Positions 1-8,959 of a stretch of 64,000 bases of DNA are shown one piece after another. The stretch is from Fodinibius roseus. Its GTDB lineage: Bacteria > Bacteroidota > Rhodothermia > Balneolales > Balneolaceae. Numbering within the stretch: position 1 is the stretch's first letter; each line of letters starts with the position of its first letter. The stretch is from positions 1 to 64,000 of the forward strand of contig NZ_FQUS01000022.1 of assembly GCF_900129315.1 (NCBI RefSeq), read 5' to 3'. The translations under genes and the position numbers were made by a program. Below the pieces are notes generated by a model. It saw nothing but the letters and a program-made list of their open reading frames with translations. It ran no database searches and had not been told where the DNA came from.

Positions 1-144
1 GAGGATATCCGGGAGCAGCGCGACGTAGCCGGCGAGCACCCGGAGGTGGTCGACAGCATCCGGACCATCATGGAGCGCGAGCACACCGTCCCCGATATAG
101 AGCAGTTTAAAATGGAAGCGCTGGGGGATGATAAGCGTAATTGA
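1..144 (+). CDS. Sulfatase, C-terminal fragment (cut by window edge)
   Basis: Only the last 47 codons are present, ending in TGA. The peptide contains DIREQRDVAGEHPEVV, matching the conserved C-terminal block of arylsulfatase-A-like enzymes (the 'D-x-x-E-x-x-N/D-L/V-A-x-x-H-P-E' segment after the last strand). The same block is recognisable at the end of the broken sulfatase further downstream (DIGEQRNLALDHPEIV). The catalytic part lies outside the window, so substrate and activity cannot be judged. It is followed by a PIG-L deacetylase on the same strand, consistent with a glycan or sulfate-ester degradation block. Confidence 0.75.
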   Translation, partial: EDIREQRDVAGEHPEVVDSIRTIMEREHTVPDIEQFKMEALGDDKRN

Positions 145-273
145 GAAAAGAGATATCTTCCCTGAAAATTAAAAAGATCTTTTAAAAAATATGTTGAAAC
201 AGAAAAGTGCATAGGCCAGGATTTGGTAAAATTTCAGGTCGATTTTTTTGTAAATAAATACTAATTATTGCTT

Positions 274-1185
274 ATGAGCTCAATTAATCGCCTCTTTTTA
301 CTACCTGTTATCGGAGCTTTGCTGGTTTGTGCAATGCCCGGTGATTCATGGGGACAAGCCTCTGATGACGAAAAACTTCGGATTATTGCCTTTGGGGCCC
401 ACCCGGATGATTGTGAATTGAACTCCGGCGGCGTTGCCGCGCTCTGGGCGGAAGAGGGACATGCTTTCAAATGTGTTTCTATGACTAATGGAGATATCGG
501 CCACTTCGGAATGTCAGGTGGAGAGCTTGCGCTGAGACGCATGGAAGAAGTAGAGGAGGCCGCAGAGGTGCTGGGTATTTCTACGGAAGTTATGGATATC
601 CATGACGGTGAGCTGATGCCGACGCTCGAAAACCGGAAAAAAGTGGCCAGGCTCATCCGCGATTGGCAGGCCGATATCGTAATGGTTCACCGCCGGTATG
701 ATTATCATCCCGATCATCGCTACGGCGGAGTACTGATTGATGATGCCACGGTGCTTGTAATGGCCAAGTATTTTACCCCGGATACGCCCCATCTTGCCCG
801 AAATCCCGTCGTGCTCTATTACCATGACGGCTTTGAGAAACCTTATCCCTTTCAACCGGATGTTGTGGTAGGGATAGATGACGTGGCGGAGAAGAAATGG
901 AAGGCGATCGCACAAATGCCCTCGCAGTTTTCCGATAAACAGTCGTGGACCTGGGGCACACGCGAGGAGGTCCCGGATGATGAAGACAAGCGTATGGAAA
1001 TGCGTATCGATGAAATCAAGCAACGATTTGAAAACCAGGCGGATACGTACCGAGACCGGATTATAGAGCTCTATGGGTCGGAAACCGGGCAAGATATTCG
1101 ATATGCCGAATCATTCGAACTGTCCCAGTACGGCCGACAAGTATCAGTGGAAGAACTTAAACATCTTTTACCCACTTTCGACTGA
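274..1185 (+). CDS. PIG-L/LmbE family deacetylase, secreted
   Basis: 303 aa counted from the ATG at 274 (a TTG two codons earlier is the alternative). The first ~29 residues form a signal peptide (hydrophobic LFLLPVIGALLVCA, then GQA). The zinc-binding AHPDD motif is at residues ~42-46, followed by GGELALRRMEE and a YHPDHRYGG motif carrying the second metal-binding His. Known members hydrolyse N-acetyl groups of GlcNAc-type sugars (GlcNAc-PI, mycothiol precursor, bacillithiol precursor). An exported version next to sulfatases and a GH109-like enzyme suggests deacetylation of amino sugars, which is inference. It ends in a family-like tail (YAESFELSQYGRQ). Confidence 0.88.
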   Translation: MSSINRLFLLPVIGALLVCAMPGDSWGQASDDEKLRIIAFGAHPDDCELNSGGVAALWAEEGHAFKCVSMTNGDIGHFGMSGGELALRRMEEVEEAAEVLGISTEVMDIHDGELMPTLENRKKVARLIRDWQADIVMVHRRYDYHPDHRYGGVLIDDATVLVMAKYFTPDTPHLARNPVVLYYHDGFEKPYPFQPDVVVGIDDVAEKKWKAIAQMPSQFSDKQSWTWGTREEVPDDEDKRMEMRIDEIKQRFENQADTYRDRIIELYGSETGQDIRYAESFELSQYGRQVSVEELKHLLPTFD

Positions 1186-1186
1186 A

Positions 1187-1330
1187 ATGAGTGGTCATAA
1201 ACGCCGGGGAGATGAGTTTATCCCTCCCGGTGAGGAGAAAGGCAGTCATTTGGAAGCTCTTTATAATCCGGAATGGCAAAAGAAAGTGAAAACCGGTATG
1301 AACAAACAATTTCAATTTTTAGATAATTAA
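1187..1330 (+). CDS. Small ORF between PIG-L deacetylase and GH109-like gene
   Basis: 47-codon ORF starting one base after the PIG-L stop and ending six bases before the start of the next gene, so it fills the gap exactly. It is hydrophilic and lysine/glutamate rich (PPGEEKGSHLEALYNPEW) with no signal peptide or membrane segment. I do not recognise it. It may be a real small protein translated by coupling, or the relic of a longer gene, since the composition looks coding rather than random. No motif allows a function to be assigned. Confidence 0.35.
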   Translation: MSGHKRRGDEFIPPGEEKGSHLEALYNPEWQKKVKTGMNKQFQFLDN

Positions 1331-1336
1331 GTGATC

Positions 1337-2749
1337 ATGAGTCATAATTTTGGAAGAAAAGAATTTTTAAAATTTCTCGGATTAGCTGGTTTCTCAGGAA
1401 CGGGCGTACTATCAAACTGGATGTCGCAGGATGAGAAAGGAAATCCATATAAAAAAACGCAGCCCCAGCGATTTAACATGCGCGGATACGCTGCCCCGCC
1501 GCTGGAGACCGTGGGGGTGGGGATTATCGGCGTCGGCAACCGGGGTTCGGGAGCGGTCAGAAGACTTTCGCGCATCGAAGGAGTGGATATCAAAGCCATC
1601 TCCGATTTGGAACAGGAACGGGTGGAGGAAGCTATAGACTCCATTTCGGATACCGATCACAACCCGGAGGGATACTGGGGCGATGAAGAGGAATGGAAAA
1701 AGGTGTGCGACCGCAACGATATCGACCTGATTTATATTTGTACGCCGTGGGAGTGGCATACGCCTATGGCGGTTTTTGCCATGAAGCATGAAAAACATGC
1801 AGCGACCGAAATACCGGCCGCACAAACCATTGAGCAGTGCTGGGAGCTGGTGGAGACCTCGGAAAAGACCCGCCGGCACTGCATGATGCTGGAAAATGCG
1901 TGTTACGACTTTTTTGAAATGGTTACGCTCAATATGGTACGGGACGGTTTTTTTGGAGAGATTATGCACGGCGAGGGGGCTTACATTCACCAGTTGATCA
2001 ACCATAATTTCTCAAAGGACAATTATAGCAACATGTGGCGTCTGCATGAGAACTTGAACAGAAACGGGAACCTGTATCCCATGCACGGCCTGGGTCCCAT
2101 CGCCCAGGCCATGGACATCAACTGCGGGGACCAGATGGATTATATGGTCTCTATGTCGAGTGATGATTTTATGATGCGTGAAAAAGCTGAAGAGCTGGCT
2201 GAAGAAGATGACTTCTGGGAGCAGTATACGCACTGGGACTACCGGGGCAATATGAATACCAGCACGATCCGTACTCACCGGGGACGCACGATCATGTTGC
2301 AGCATGACGTGACCTCTCCGCGTCCCTATTCCCGGATTCACCTGTTGAGCGGTACCAGGGGCATTGCAAGGAAATGGCCGCTGCCCGCCAAAATTGCTAC
2401 CGGACATGAGGACTGGCTTTCGGATGAAGAGTTCGGTGAGCTGGAAGAGAAGTATACTCCGGAAATCACTAAAAGAGTTGGAGAGCTGGCCCAAGAAGTG
2501 GGGGGACATGGTGGAATGGATACCCTGATGGACTGGCGGATGATCGATTGTCTCCGCAACGGCCTGCCGCTGGAAATGGATGTCTACGATGCCGCCCAGT
2601 GGAGTGCGGTCATACCGCTGAGTGAGCGTTCGGTAGCCAACAAATCAGAAACTCTTGATGTCCCCGATTTCACGGGGGGCGCCTGGAAGACCAATGAACG
2701 GAGAATGGATATTGAACTCCGGGAGGGAGGCACCACTAAAATCATATAA
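1337..2749 (+). CDS. Gfo/Idh/MocA family oxidoreductase, GH109-like (alpha-N-acetylgalactosaminidase type)
   Basis: 470 aa from the ATG at 1337 (a GTG at 1331 is possible). The N-terminus has an RKEFLK segment followed by a hydrophobic stretch, resembling a Tat-type signal with RK in place of RR. The Rossmann glycine motif is GVGIIGVGNRGSG. Diagnostic GH109 segments follow: TPWEWHTPMAVFAMKHEKHAATEIPAA, then MMLENACYDFFEMVTLNMVRDG, and GEGAYIHQLINHNF. Family members use tightly bound NAD+ transiently to cleave alpha-linked GalNAc. The neighbouring deacetylase and sulfatases suggest action on an amino-sugar glycan. Plain dehydrogenase activity cannot be excluded. Confidence 0.85.
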   Translation: MSHNFGRKEFLKFLGLAGFSGTGVLSNWMSQDEKGNPYKKTQPQRFNMRGYAAPPLETVGVGIIGVGNRGSGAVRRLSRIEGVDIKAISDLEQERVEEAIDSISDTDHNPEGYWGDEEEWKKVCDRNDIDLIYICTPWEWHTPMAVFAMKHEKHAATEIPAAQTIEQCWELVETSEKTRRHCMMLENACYDFFEMVTLNMVRDGFFGEIMHGEGAYIHQLINHNFSKDNYSNMWRLHENLNRNGNLYPMHGLGPIAQAMDINCGDQMDYMVSMSSDDFMMREKAEELAEEDDFWEQYTHWDYRGNMNTSTIRTHRGRTIMLQHDVTSPRPYSRIHLLSGTRGIARKWPLPAKIATGHEDWLSDEEFGELEEKYTPEITKRVGELAQEVGGHGGMDTLMDWRMIDCLRNGLPLEMDVYDAAQWSAVIPLSERSVANKSETLDVPDFTGGAWKTNERRMDIELREGGTTKII

Positions 2750-2888
2750 CCGGATGGGCCGACTTAAACTATTTGGTCTTGTCCGCAGTCAGGTTTCCCG
2801 GTGAATAATCCGGGTTAATCGAATTTTGTCATTGGATGATTTCTTTATTCCAATCTTAATTTAACGAAAATATGAAAGAAGTTTCACT

Positions 2889-4040
2889 ATGAATAGAACA
2901 GTACCAGTATTTACGCTTATGGCCGGCCTGCTATCGCTTCTTGTAAGCAGTTGTACGCAGCCCGATGCGACCGCACAAACAGAGTCGAATGATGACATTG
3001 CGGACATTAAATTGAGAGACTGGATGCCCGAGTCGATCCACAAGGCGGGGAATACCGATATCGAGCAAGCAAAGTATCCGGTTATAGACCTGCATGCCCA
3101 CGCCTATGCCAAAACGGAGGAAGAAGTGGATAAGCGCGTGGAGATCATGGATGCGGCGGGTATCGAAAAATCATTGATCCTGACCAAGGCGACGGGGGAT
3201 GAGTTTAAGGAAATACACAGCCTTTATTCGAAATATCCCGACCGGTTTGAAGTGTATTGTGGTATTGACTACGAGGGGTTTGAGGAAGACGGGTGGAGTC
3301 AAAAGGCCGTGGATCAGTTGAGAAGAGATGTGGAGGCCGGGTGCTCGGGACTTGGGGAAATGCATGATAAAGGGGCCGGGATGGGCGGTGCGCCGGGACC
3401 GGGCATGCATCCCGACGACCCCCGCATGGATGCCATCTTTGAAGAGGCGGCCAGCCTGGAAATCCCGGTAAACCTGCATGTGGCCGAGCCGATCTGGATG
3501 TATGAGCCGATGGACTCGACCAATGACGGACTGATGAGAGCACACACCTGGCAGGTGAAAAACCAGGACCAGATCGTAGGTCACGACGGGATGATTGAAA
3601 TTCTGGATAATACGCTCGAGCGTCACCCCAATACGACGTTTGTGGCCGCGCACCTGGCCAATACCAGCAATGACTTCAGCCTGCTGGCCGGTCTTTTTGA
3701 GAAGCACCCGAATTTGTATGCGGATATATCGGCGCGGTTTGCCGAGTTTTCCACGATTCCGCGAACCACAGCAGATTTCTTTGAGAAATATCAGGATCGT
3801 ATCGTCTACGGCACGGATTACGGGTTTGAGACCTTCCCGGATGATCCGGATAAACCGTACGGAAACAATACAACGACCCTGGAAATGTTCCGGATGACGT
3901 TCAGAGTCCTTGAAACCCGGGACGAGCATTTTTATATCACGGACCTGGTGGGCTATCGCTGGCCCATGTACGGACTGGATTTAAGCGATGAAGCTTTACA
4001 GAAAATCTACCGCGATAATGCCCTGAAGATTTTAGAATAG
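2889..4040 (+). CDS. Amidohydrolase-related TIM-barrel metal-dependent hydrolase, lipoprotein
   Basis: 383 aa. The signal peptide ends in a lipobox (LLVSSC, Cys22), so the protein is predicted to be lipid-anchored. The amidohydrolase_2 fold is indicated by DLHAHAYA (metal ligands His69 and His71), a GLGEMHDKG segment, VNLHVAEP, VAAHLAN and the late YGTDYGFE motif with the conserved Asp. Family members include decarboxylases and lactonases of aromatic or uronic acids; the true substrate cannot be read from sequence. It lies 139 bp downstream of the GH109-like gene on the same strand, consistent with the catabolic cluster. Confidence 0.8.
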   Translation: MNRTVPVFTLMAGLLSLLVSSCTQPDATAQTESNDDIADIKLRDWMPESIHKAGNTDIEQAKYPVIDLHAHAYAKTEEEVDKRVEIMDAAGIEKSLILTKATGDEFKEIHSLYSKYPDRFEVYCGIDYEGFEEDGWSQKAVDQLRRDVEAGCSGLGEMHDKGAGMGGAPGPGMHPDDPRMDAIFEEAASLEIPVNLHVAEPIWMYEPMDSTNDGLMRAHTWQVKNQDQIVGHDGMIEILDNTLERHPNTTFVAAHLANTSNDFSLLAGLFEKHPNLYADISARFAEFSTIPRTTADFFEKYQDRIVYGTDYGFETFPDDPDKPYGNNTTTLEMFRMTFRVLETRDEHFYITDLVGYRWPMYGLDLSDEALQKIYRDNALKILE

Positions 4041-4055
4041 GAACGTGTTTTTAAC

Positions 4056-4198
4056 AGAGGGTTTTTGAAAAAGCAGGTATTTTAATTGAAATCAAACCCT
4101 GAGCGAATTCAAAACCTCAGCATAGAAGGCAAAGGTGGGGTTTTTAAATTCTCGTACCTGCAGAGATTGGCCGCAGGAACGGCTATACGGCGTTTTTT
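4056..4198 (+). repeat. Dispersed intergenic repeat, copy 1
   Basis: About 143 bp between the amidohydrolase and sulfatase genes. It shares with the other copies the order: TTTGAAAA-type left end with CAGG, then CTGAGCGAATTCAAAACC, and a right end with TTGGCC...GGAACGG. The first two blocks match the complement of the copy at 52749-52889 closely. It is flanked by TTTTTAACA on both sides (4048-4056 and 4194-4202), which might be a target duplication. It explains the open reading frame extending upstream of the sulfatase. Confidence 0.7.
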
Positions 4199-4277
4199 AA
4201 CAACGAGTAAAACGCCTTGTGGTCATCCAAAAAATATAATTTGGAAGAGACAACCTGAATACAAAGATGTGCACACC

Positions 4278-5906
4278 GTGTTAGACTGGTTGACGAAAAA
4301 TAAGAATCATATTGCAATCGGATGTATCGCGACCGTGCTGCTCCTGCTGCAGTGCCTGGTGGCAGTGGGACAGCAGTCGACCGATAAACCCAATATATTG
4401 TTTGCTATTGCTGATGACGCCTCCTACCCCCACATGGGGGCCTACGGGGCGGATTGGGTCGATACCCCTGCCTTCGACCGGGTGGCGGAGCAGGGCATCC
4501 TGTTCACCCGCGCTTATGTCCCCAACCCGAAGTGCGCTCCCTCCCGGTCTATCATTCTGACGGGACGAAATTCATGGCAGCTGGAAGAAGCGGCCAATCA
4601 CTGGCCTGATTTTCCGCAGAAATTCAAGGTGTATACCGAAGTACTTGCCGAGCACGGGTACTTTGTAGGGAGTACGGGCAAGGGATGGGCGCCGGGCATT
4701 GCCAACAATGAAGAAGGGGCACCGCGCCATCTGGCCGGCCGTCCTTTCAACGAGCACCAGCTGGAGACCCCGCCCGCCGGCGGCATATCCGGCAACGATT
4801 ATGCGGCAAATTTTGAAGCATTTTTAAAAGAGAAATCCGCCGGCGAACCTTTTGTGTTCTGGTACGGCGGATATGAGCCCCACCGCGGGTATGAATGGCA
4901 GTCCGGCCTCAACAAGGGCGGGAAGTCCCTGGATCAGATAGATGAAATGCCCGGTTTTTTCCCGGATAACGACACTATACGGACCGATCTGCTTGATTAT
5001 GCTTTTGAGATTGAGCATTTTGATGAGCACTTGGGGCAAATGCTCGATCTGCTTGCAGAGCGCGGGGAACTGGGTAATACGCTCGTGGTGGTAACAGCCG
5101 ATAACGGTATGCCGTTTCCACGTATCAAGGGGCAGTCGTACGAGTACTCGGCCCACATGCCGCTGGCGCTCATGTGGCCGGAGAGGATCGTCAATGCCGG
5201 TCGAAAAGTAGATGATTTTGTCAGCTTTGCCGACTTTGCCCCTACGTTTATCGAGCTGGCGGGATTGGACTGGGAAGAAACGGGTATGCATGCGACAGTG
5301 GGACGCAGCCTGACTGATATTTTGTATTCTGACCGGGAGGGGGTTGTTAATCCGGATCGGGACCATGTTTTGGTGGGGAAAGAGCGGCACGATGTGGGCC
5401 GCCCCTACGATTGGGGGTACCCGGTTCGTGGTATTATTAAAGGGGATATGCTCTACCTTAAAAATTTTAAGCCGGACCGCTGGCCGGTCGGCAATCCTGA
5501 AACCGGTTATCTCAATACGGATGGGAGTCCGACAAAAACCGCTGTCCTGGACAGGCGAACGGCGCCGGGACAATACCACTACTGGGCATGGAATTTCGGT
5601 AAACGTCCCGGCGAGGAGTTGTACCATATTGCCGAGGATCCCGATTGTTTGCATAACCTTGCCGAAGATCCCGCATATACGGAGGAAAAAAAGCAGCTGA
5701 AAGAGGAACTTTATGCAAAACTGAAAGAGCAAGAAGATCCCCGGGTACTGGGGCGTGGGTACGTCTTTGACGCGTACCGGTATATGAATCAGGCCAATTA
5801 TAATTTTTATCACCGTTATATGGAGGGGGACCTGGAGAAAAGCGATGCCGGTTGGGTTAACGGAAGCGATTTTGAAACAGAACCGCTTCCGGTACAGCAG
5901 CAGTAG
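4278..5906 (+). CDS. Sulfatase, heparan N-sulfatase (sulfamidase)-like, exported
   Basis: 542 aa if started at the GTG at 4278 (TTG at 4290 is the alternative). The frame stays open to 4086, but that part is a dispersed repeat, and the hydrophobic signal sequence ([20 protein letters not shown]) begins right after 4278. The metal ligands ADD are at residues ~45-47, and the formylglycine motif KCAPSR has its Cys at ~86. [12 protein letters not shown] after it is typical of the sulfamidase-like S1 subfamily. TADNG carries the second metal site. Cys-type maturation by a formylglycine-generating enzyme is needed; none is in this window. Likely periplasmic removal of sulfate from a sugar. Confidence 0.88.
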   Translation: MLDWLTKNKNHIAIGCIATVLLLLQCLVAVGQQSTDKPNILFAIADDASYPHMGAYGADWVDTPAFDRVAEQGILFTRAYVPNPKCAPSRSIILTGRNSWQLEEAANHWPDFPQKFKVYTEVLAEHGYFVGSTGKGWAPGIANNEEGAPRHLAGRPFNEHQLETPPAGGISGNDYAANFEAFLKEKSAGEPFVFWYGGYEPHRGYEWQSGLNKGGKSLDQIDEMPGFFPDNDTIRTDLLDYAFEIEHFDEHLGQMLDLLAERGELGNTLVVVTADNGMPFPRIKGQSYEYSAHMPLALMWPERIVNAGRKVDDFVSFADFAPTFIELAGLDWEETGMHATVGRSLTDILYSDREGVVNPDRDHVLVGKERHDVGRPYDWGYPVRGIIKGDMLYLKNFKPDRWPVGNPETGYLNTDGSPTKTAVLDRRTAPGQYHYWAWNFGKRPGEELYHIAEDPDCLHNLAEDPAYTEEKKQLKEELYAKLKEQEDPRVLGRGYVFDAYRYMNQANYNFYHRYMEGDLEKSDAGWVNGSDFETEPLPVQQQ

Positions 5907-6503
5907 CAGATATAAATTGCAATGCAGACAGAAAAAAAAGAAAGAACATGCAAGGTATCACACGATATAAATTTTCAGGGGCAACAAAGGCTTTGCTAAC
6001 GCGACTTTATTCATAACCCGGAGGCGACTAACCGGTAATCTGTCTTTTCCCCTTGGGCAGACCCGGTTACCGTCTTCGGAATCGGGCCCCCGGTTTAATG
6101 CCGGGGGTCTTTTTATTAAAGCTTTTCAACCGCATGACAGATGAACAGGTATCGACCGGCGGATCAGATACCTTTGGCTTAACATTCGTTTACACGGCTG
6201 CAGTTGTGGGACCCTTGATATGACAGCTGAGGAAGTGGATTTACGGCAGGACCGCATAAGGCACTACGGCGGGTCAACTTCGCCTTGTCTGCATCCAAAT
6301 TATTTTGGTGAATAATCCGGCTTAAAAGCTATGCAGGCTGAAACTTGCAACTTCTTCTAAGTTTCTGAATATTATATCTTTTCGTCTTTATATTAAAATA
6401 TAATTCATTTAGTGATTGAGCTCACCTGTTCATTTGTTGTTTAGAATGGCATGCGTTTCCTTTAATCACTTATATACCAAGCAATAAATATCTACAACCA
6501 TAA
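5907..6503. other. Gene-free region before the GntR gene
   Basis: About 600 bp with no convincing ORF. It holds a clear intrinsic terminator for the sulfatase cluster (6087-6115) and then AT-rich sequence (6350-6480), presumably the promoter of the GntR gene. I found no copy of the TATAG/CTATA palindrome here, so there is no visible autoregulatory site. Confidence 0.6.
6087..6115 (+). terminator. Rho-independent terminator after sulfatase cluster
   Basis: Perfect 7-bp stem CCCCCGG (6087-6093) / CCGGGGG (6101-6107) with a 7-nt loop, followed by TCTTTTTATT. Ends transcription of the upstream catabolic block. Confidence 0.85.
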
Positions 6504-7286
6504 ATGGAAGAGATCACGCAACCCATACCGAAATATTATCAAATTTATAAAAAATTACTGAAGCAAATCAGAAGTGGAAAATTCGAGGAATTCGATCGAT
6601 TTTATAGTGACACAGAGCTTGTGGAAAAGTATGACGTCAGTCGTGGCACCATTCGCGAAGCAGTAAAATTGTTGATTCAACAGGGATATATCGTGCGCGA
6701 GCAGGGGAAGGGAACCTTTGTCACAAGTCCGACTATAGAACAGGATTCAGACAAGCTTATGGGGTTTACGGAACTGATGGTGAAACACGATATTGAACCC
6801 TCGGCAAAAGTTATTGAGCGGGAAGTGGTGGATGCTCCCCTGGATTTAAAAGGACTCATGGACCTGGAAGACGAAACCCGGATGGTGCGTATCGTTCGGA
6901 TCAGATACGGCAATGAGGAACCGTTAATTATCGAGCAGTCCTATTTTGTTTATGATTTGTTTCAGCCCATTTATGAAATGGATCTTGAAGCCAATTCCAT
7001 ATATGAATTGTTGTATAAATACACAGATACCCGGCTGGGTGAAGCAAGGCAAAGGATTACGGCTGTCAACGCAGAAAAAGAAGAGGCCGACCTCCTGAAT
7101 GTTGACACTGGTGCTCCCCTGCTGCTTATGAAACGGCTGATTAAAACAAAAGAGGGAAACTATTTTCAGTATTCGGAAGATCTGTACCGGAGTGATCGCA
7201 TTAATTTTACAACGACCACCAAGCCCTATGAAAACAGCCATGACAACCATGGATTGCCGCTTGAGCTCCGGGATCAGAGCTGGTGA
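6504..7286 (+). CDS. GntR-family transcriptional regulator, HutC/FarR (UTRA) subfamily
   Basis: 260 aa. The N-terminal winged helix-turn-helix spans ~residues 1-76 (YYQIYKKLLKQIRSGKF, then YDVSRGTIREAVKLLIQQGYIVREQGKGTFV). The UTRA effector domain follows from ~residue 85 and has the typical ...EPLIIEQSYF... core. HutC-type regulators bind palindromes with a GTnTA-n-TAnAC-like core and are released by a small carbohydrate-type ligand. The next gene is glpK, and two related TATAG/CTATA palindromes lie at the glpK and susC promoters. The straightforward inference is a repressor of the glycerol/SusCD genes, possibly relieved by glycerol-3-phosphate or a glycoside. Ligand unknown. Confidence 0.9.
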   Translation: MEEITQPIPKYYQIYKKLLKQIRSGKFEEFDRFYSDTELVEKYDVSRGTIREAVKLLIQQGYIVREQGKGTFVTSPTIEQDSDKLMGFTELMVKHDIEPSAKVIEREVVDAPLDLKGLMDLEDETRMVRIVRIRYGNEEPLIIEQSYFVYDLFQPIYEMDLEANSIYELLYKYTDTRLGEARQRITAVNAEKEEADLLNVDTGAPLLLMKRLIKTKEGNYFQYSEDLYRSDRINFTTTTKPYENSHDNHGLPLELRDQSW

Positions 7287-7356
7287 TCCTGATTTGTATT
7301 TAGTCGGGCAGGGAGGTAAGTGATCTTTTTTTTATTGAAATCAACTGAAAAACGAT

Positions 7357-7385
7357 TTGACATAATGATGTTGTTTAACTAAACT
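7357..7385 (+). promoter_or_regulatory. glpK promoter
   Basis: TTGACA (7357-7362), 17-bp spacer, TAAACT (7380-7385). The predicted transcription start (~7392) lies inside the palindrome at 7385-7404, a classic repressor arrangement. Confidence 0.65.
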
Positions 7386-7404
7386 TGTATAGACATCTAT
7401 ACAA
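7385..7404. promoter_or_regulatory. Operator palindrome at glpK promoter
   Basis: TTGTATAGA (7385-7393), CA, TCTATACAA (7396-7404): a perfect 9-bp inverted repeat. Its TATAGnn(nn)CTATA character matches HutC/GntR operators. It overlaps the last base of the -10 box and the predicted start site, so bound protein would block initiation. Confidence 0.75.
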
Positions 7405-7428
7405 AAAATAATACACAGTGAACATACT

Positions 7429-8922
7429 ATGGCGGATAAGTATATTTTGGCGGTCGATCAGGGCACAACAAGTTCACGGGCTATTGTATTTGACAAGCAG
7501 GGAACCACCAAGTCCATAGCGCAAAAGGAGTTTCGGCAGATCTATCCCAAAGCCGGATGGGTGGAACATGACGGGGCGAGGATATGGTCGACCCAGTCAT
7601 CGGTCGCATCCGAGGCCATTACTGAAGCTGGGCTTCATGCAGAGGATATCGCGGCCATCGGTATCACGAACCAGCGGGAGACGACCTTGCTGTGGGATCG
7701 CAAGACAGGTCAGCCTGTTTACAATGCGATTGTATGGCAGGATCGGCGAACCTCGGATTTTTGTGACGAGTTAAAGGAGCGGGAGGGACTGGTAGAAAAT
7801 ATCCGTGAAAAAACGGGCCTGATTATAGATGCTTACTTTTCCGCCACCAAAATAAAATGGATTCTTGATAACGTGGAGGGGGTCCGCCGGCGGGCCGAAA
7901 ATGGAGAGCTCGCTTTTGGTACGATTGATTCGTGGCTGATATGGAACTTCACCCGTGGTGAAACGCACGTTACCGATGCCACCAATGCCTCCAGAACCAT
8001 GTTGTATAATATTCACGAGGGAGAATGGGACCGGGAAATTCTGGACCTGCTGGATATCCCCGAAAGCTTGCTGCCGGAAGTAAAATCATCCAGTGAAGTA
8101 TACGGGGAGACGAAAATTCTCGCCGAGGATATTCCCATCGCCGGTATAGCCGGCGATCAGCAGGCGGCTCTTTTCGGCCAACGGTGCATAACACCGGGCA
8201 TGGTCAAGAATACCTATGGTACGGGTTGTTTTATGGTGATGAATACCGGAGAGAAACCCATTGTTTCCGAAAACAACCTGCTGACGACCATCGCCTGGGA
8301 GATCGATGACCATGTGGAGTATGCCCTGGAGGGGAGCATTTTTATAGCCGGGGCTGTGGTCCAATGGCTGCGCGATGAGCTTGGCATCATACGGGAAGCC
8401 TCAGAAGTAGAGGGACTGGCCGCTTCGGTTAAAGATAACAACGGGGTGTATCTGGTACCGGCGTTTTCAGGCCTGGGAGCGCCTCACTGGAACCAGCATG
8501 CCCGGGGCACGATGGTGGGCTTGACACGCGGCGCCAATGCGGGACATATCGCACGGGCTGCGCTGGAAAGTATTGCATACCAGACTATGGATGTCATAAC
8601 GGCCATGGAAGCGGATTCAGGTATAGAGATTAAAGAATTGCGGGTAGACGGCGGGGCTACAGCGAATGATTTGCTCATGCAGTTTCAGTCGGATTTGCTG
8701 CAGGTACCGGTCATACGTCCCAAAACCCTGGAGACCACCGCACTCGGCGCTGCTTACCTGGCGGGACTGGCTGTGGGATACTGGAAAGATCATGAGGAGA
8801 TCAATAACCAGTGGCAGGAAGATAAAACGTTTACCCCGGAACAATCAGCGGATCAGGTCCAACAACTAAGGGCGGGCTGGAACAAGGCCCTGGATGCGGC
8901 TATTCACTGGTCGGAGAAATAG
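7429..8922 (+). CDS. glpK: Glycerol kinase
   Basis: 497 aa, the usual length. It phosphorylates glycerol to sn-glycerol-3-phosphate with ATP. It carries the FGGY N-terminal phosphate motif [13 protein letters not shown], the [13 protein letters not shown] and VWQDRRT segments, [13 protein letters not shown], and the C-terminal ATP-binding part ([19 protein letters not shown]). It lies 37 bp upstream of glpD, so the two are probably co-transcribed. Expression is likely controlled by the GntR protein encoded just upstream through the palindrome at 7385-7404. Confidence 0.97.
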   Translation: MADKYILAVDQGTTSSRAIVFDKQGTTKSIAQKEFRQIYPKAGWVEHDGARIWSTQSSVASEAITEAGLHAEDIAAIGITNQRETTLLWDRKTGQPVYNAIVWQDRRTSDFCDELKEREGLVENIREKTGLIIDAYFSATKIKWILDNVEGVRRRAENGELAFGTIDSWLIWNFTRGETHVTDATNASRTMLYNIHEGEWDREILDLLDIPESLLPEVKSSSEVYGETKILAEDIPIAGIAGDQQAALFGQRCITPGMVKNTYGTGCFMVMNTGEKPIVSENNLLTTIAWEIDDHVEYALEGSIFIAGAVVQWLRDELGIIREASEVEGLAASVKDNNGVYLVPAFSGLGAPHWNQHARGTMVGLTRGANAGHIARAALESIAYQTMDVITAMEADSGIEIKELRVDGGATANDLLMQFQSDLLQVPVIRPKTLETTALGAAYLAGLAVGYWKDHEEINNQWQEDKTFTPEQSADQVQQLRAGWNKALDAAIHWSEK

Positions 8923-8959
8923 GTTAAAATATATGTATAAGGAGTAGAAGCAAGGTTTG

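Noticed and set aside
2800-6327. Repeated 14-mer GGTGAATAATCCGG at 2800 and 6309
   Set aside because: Repeats of this length are expected by chance in 64 kb and the flanks do not match.
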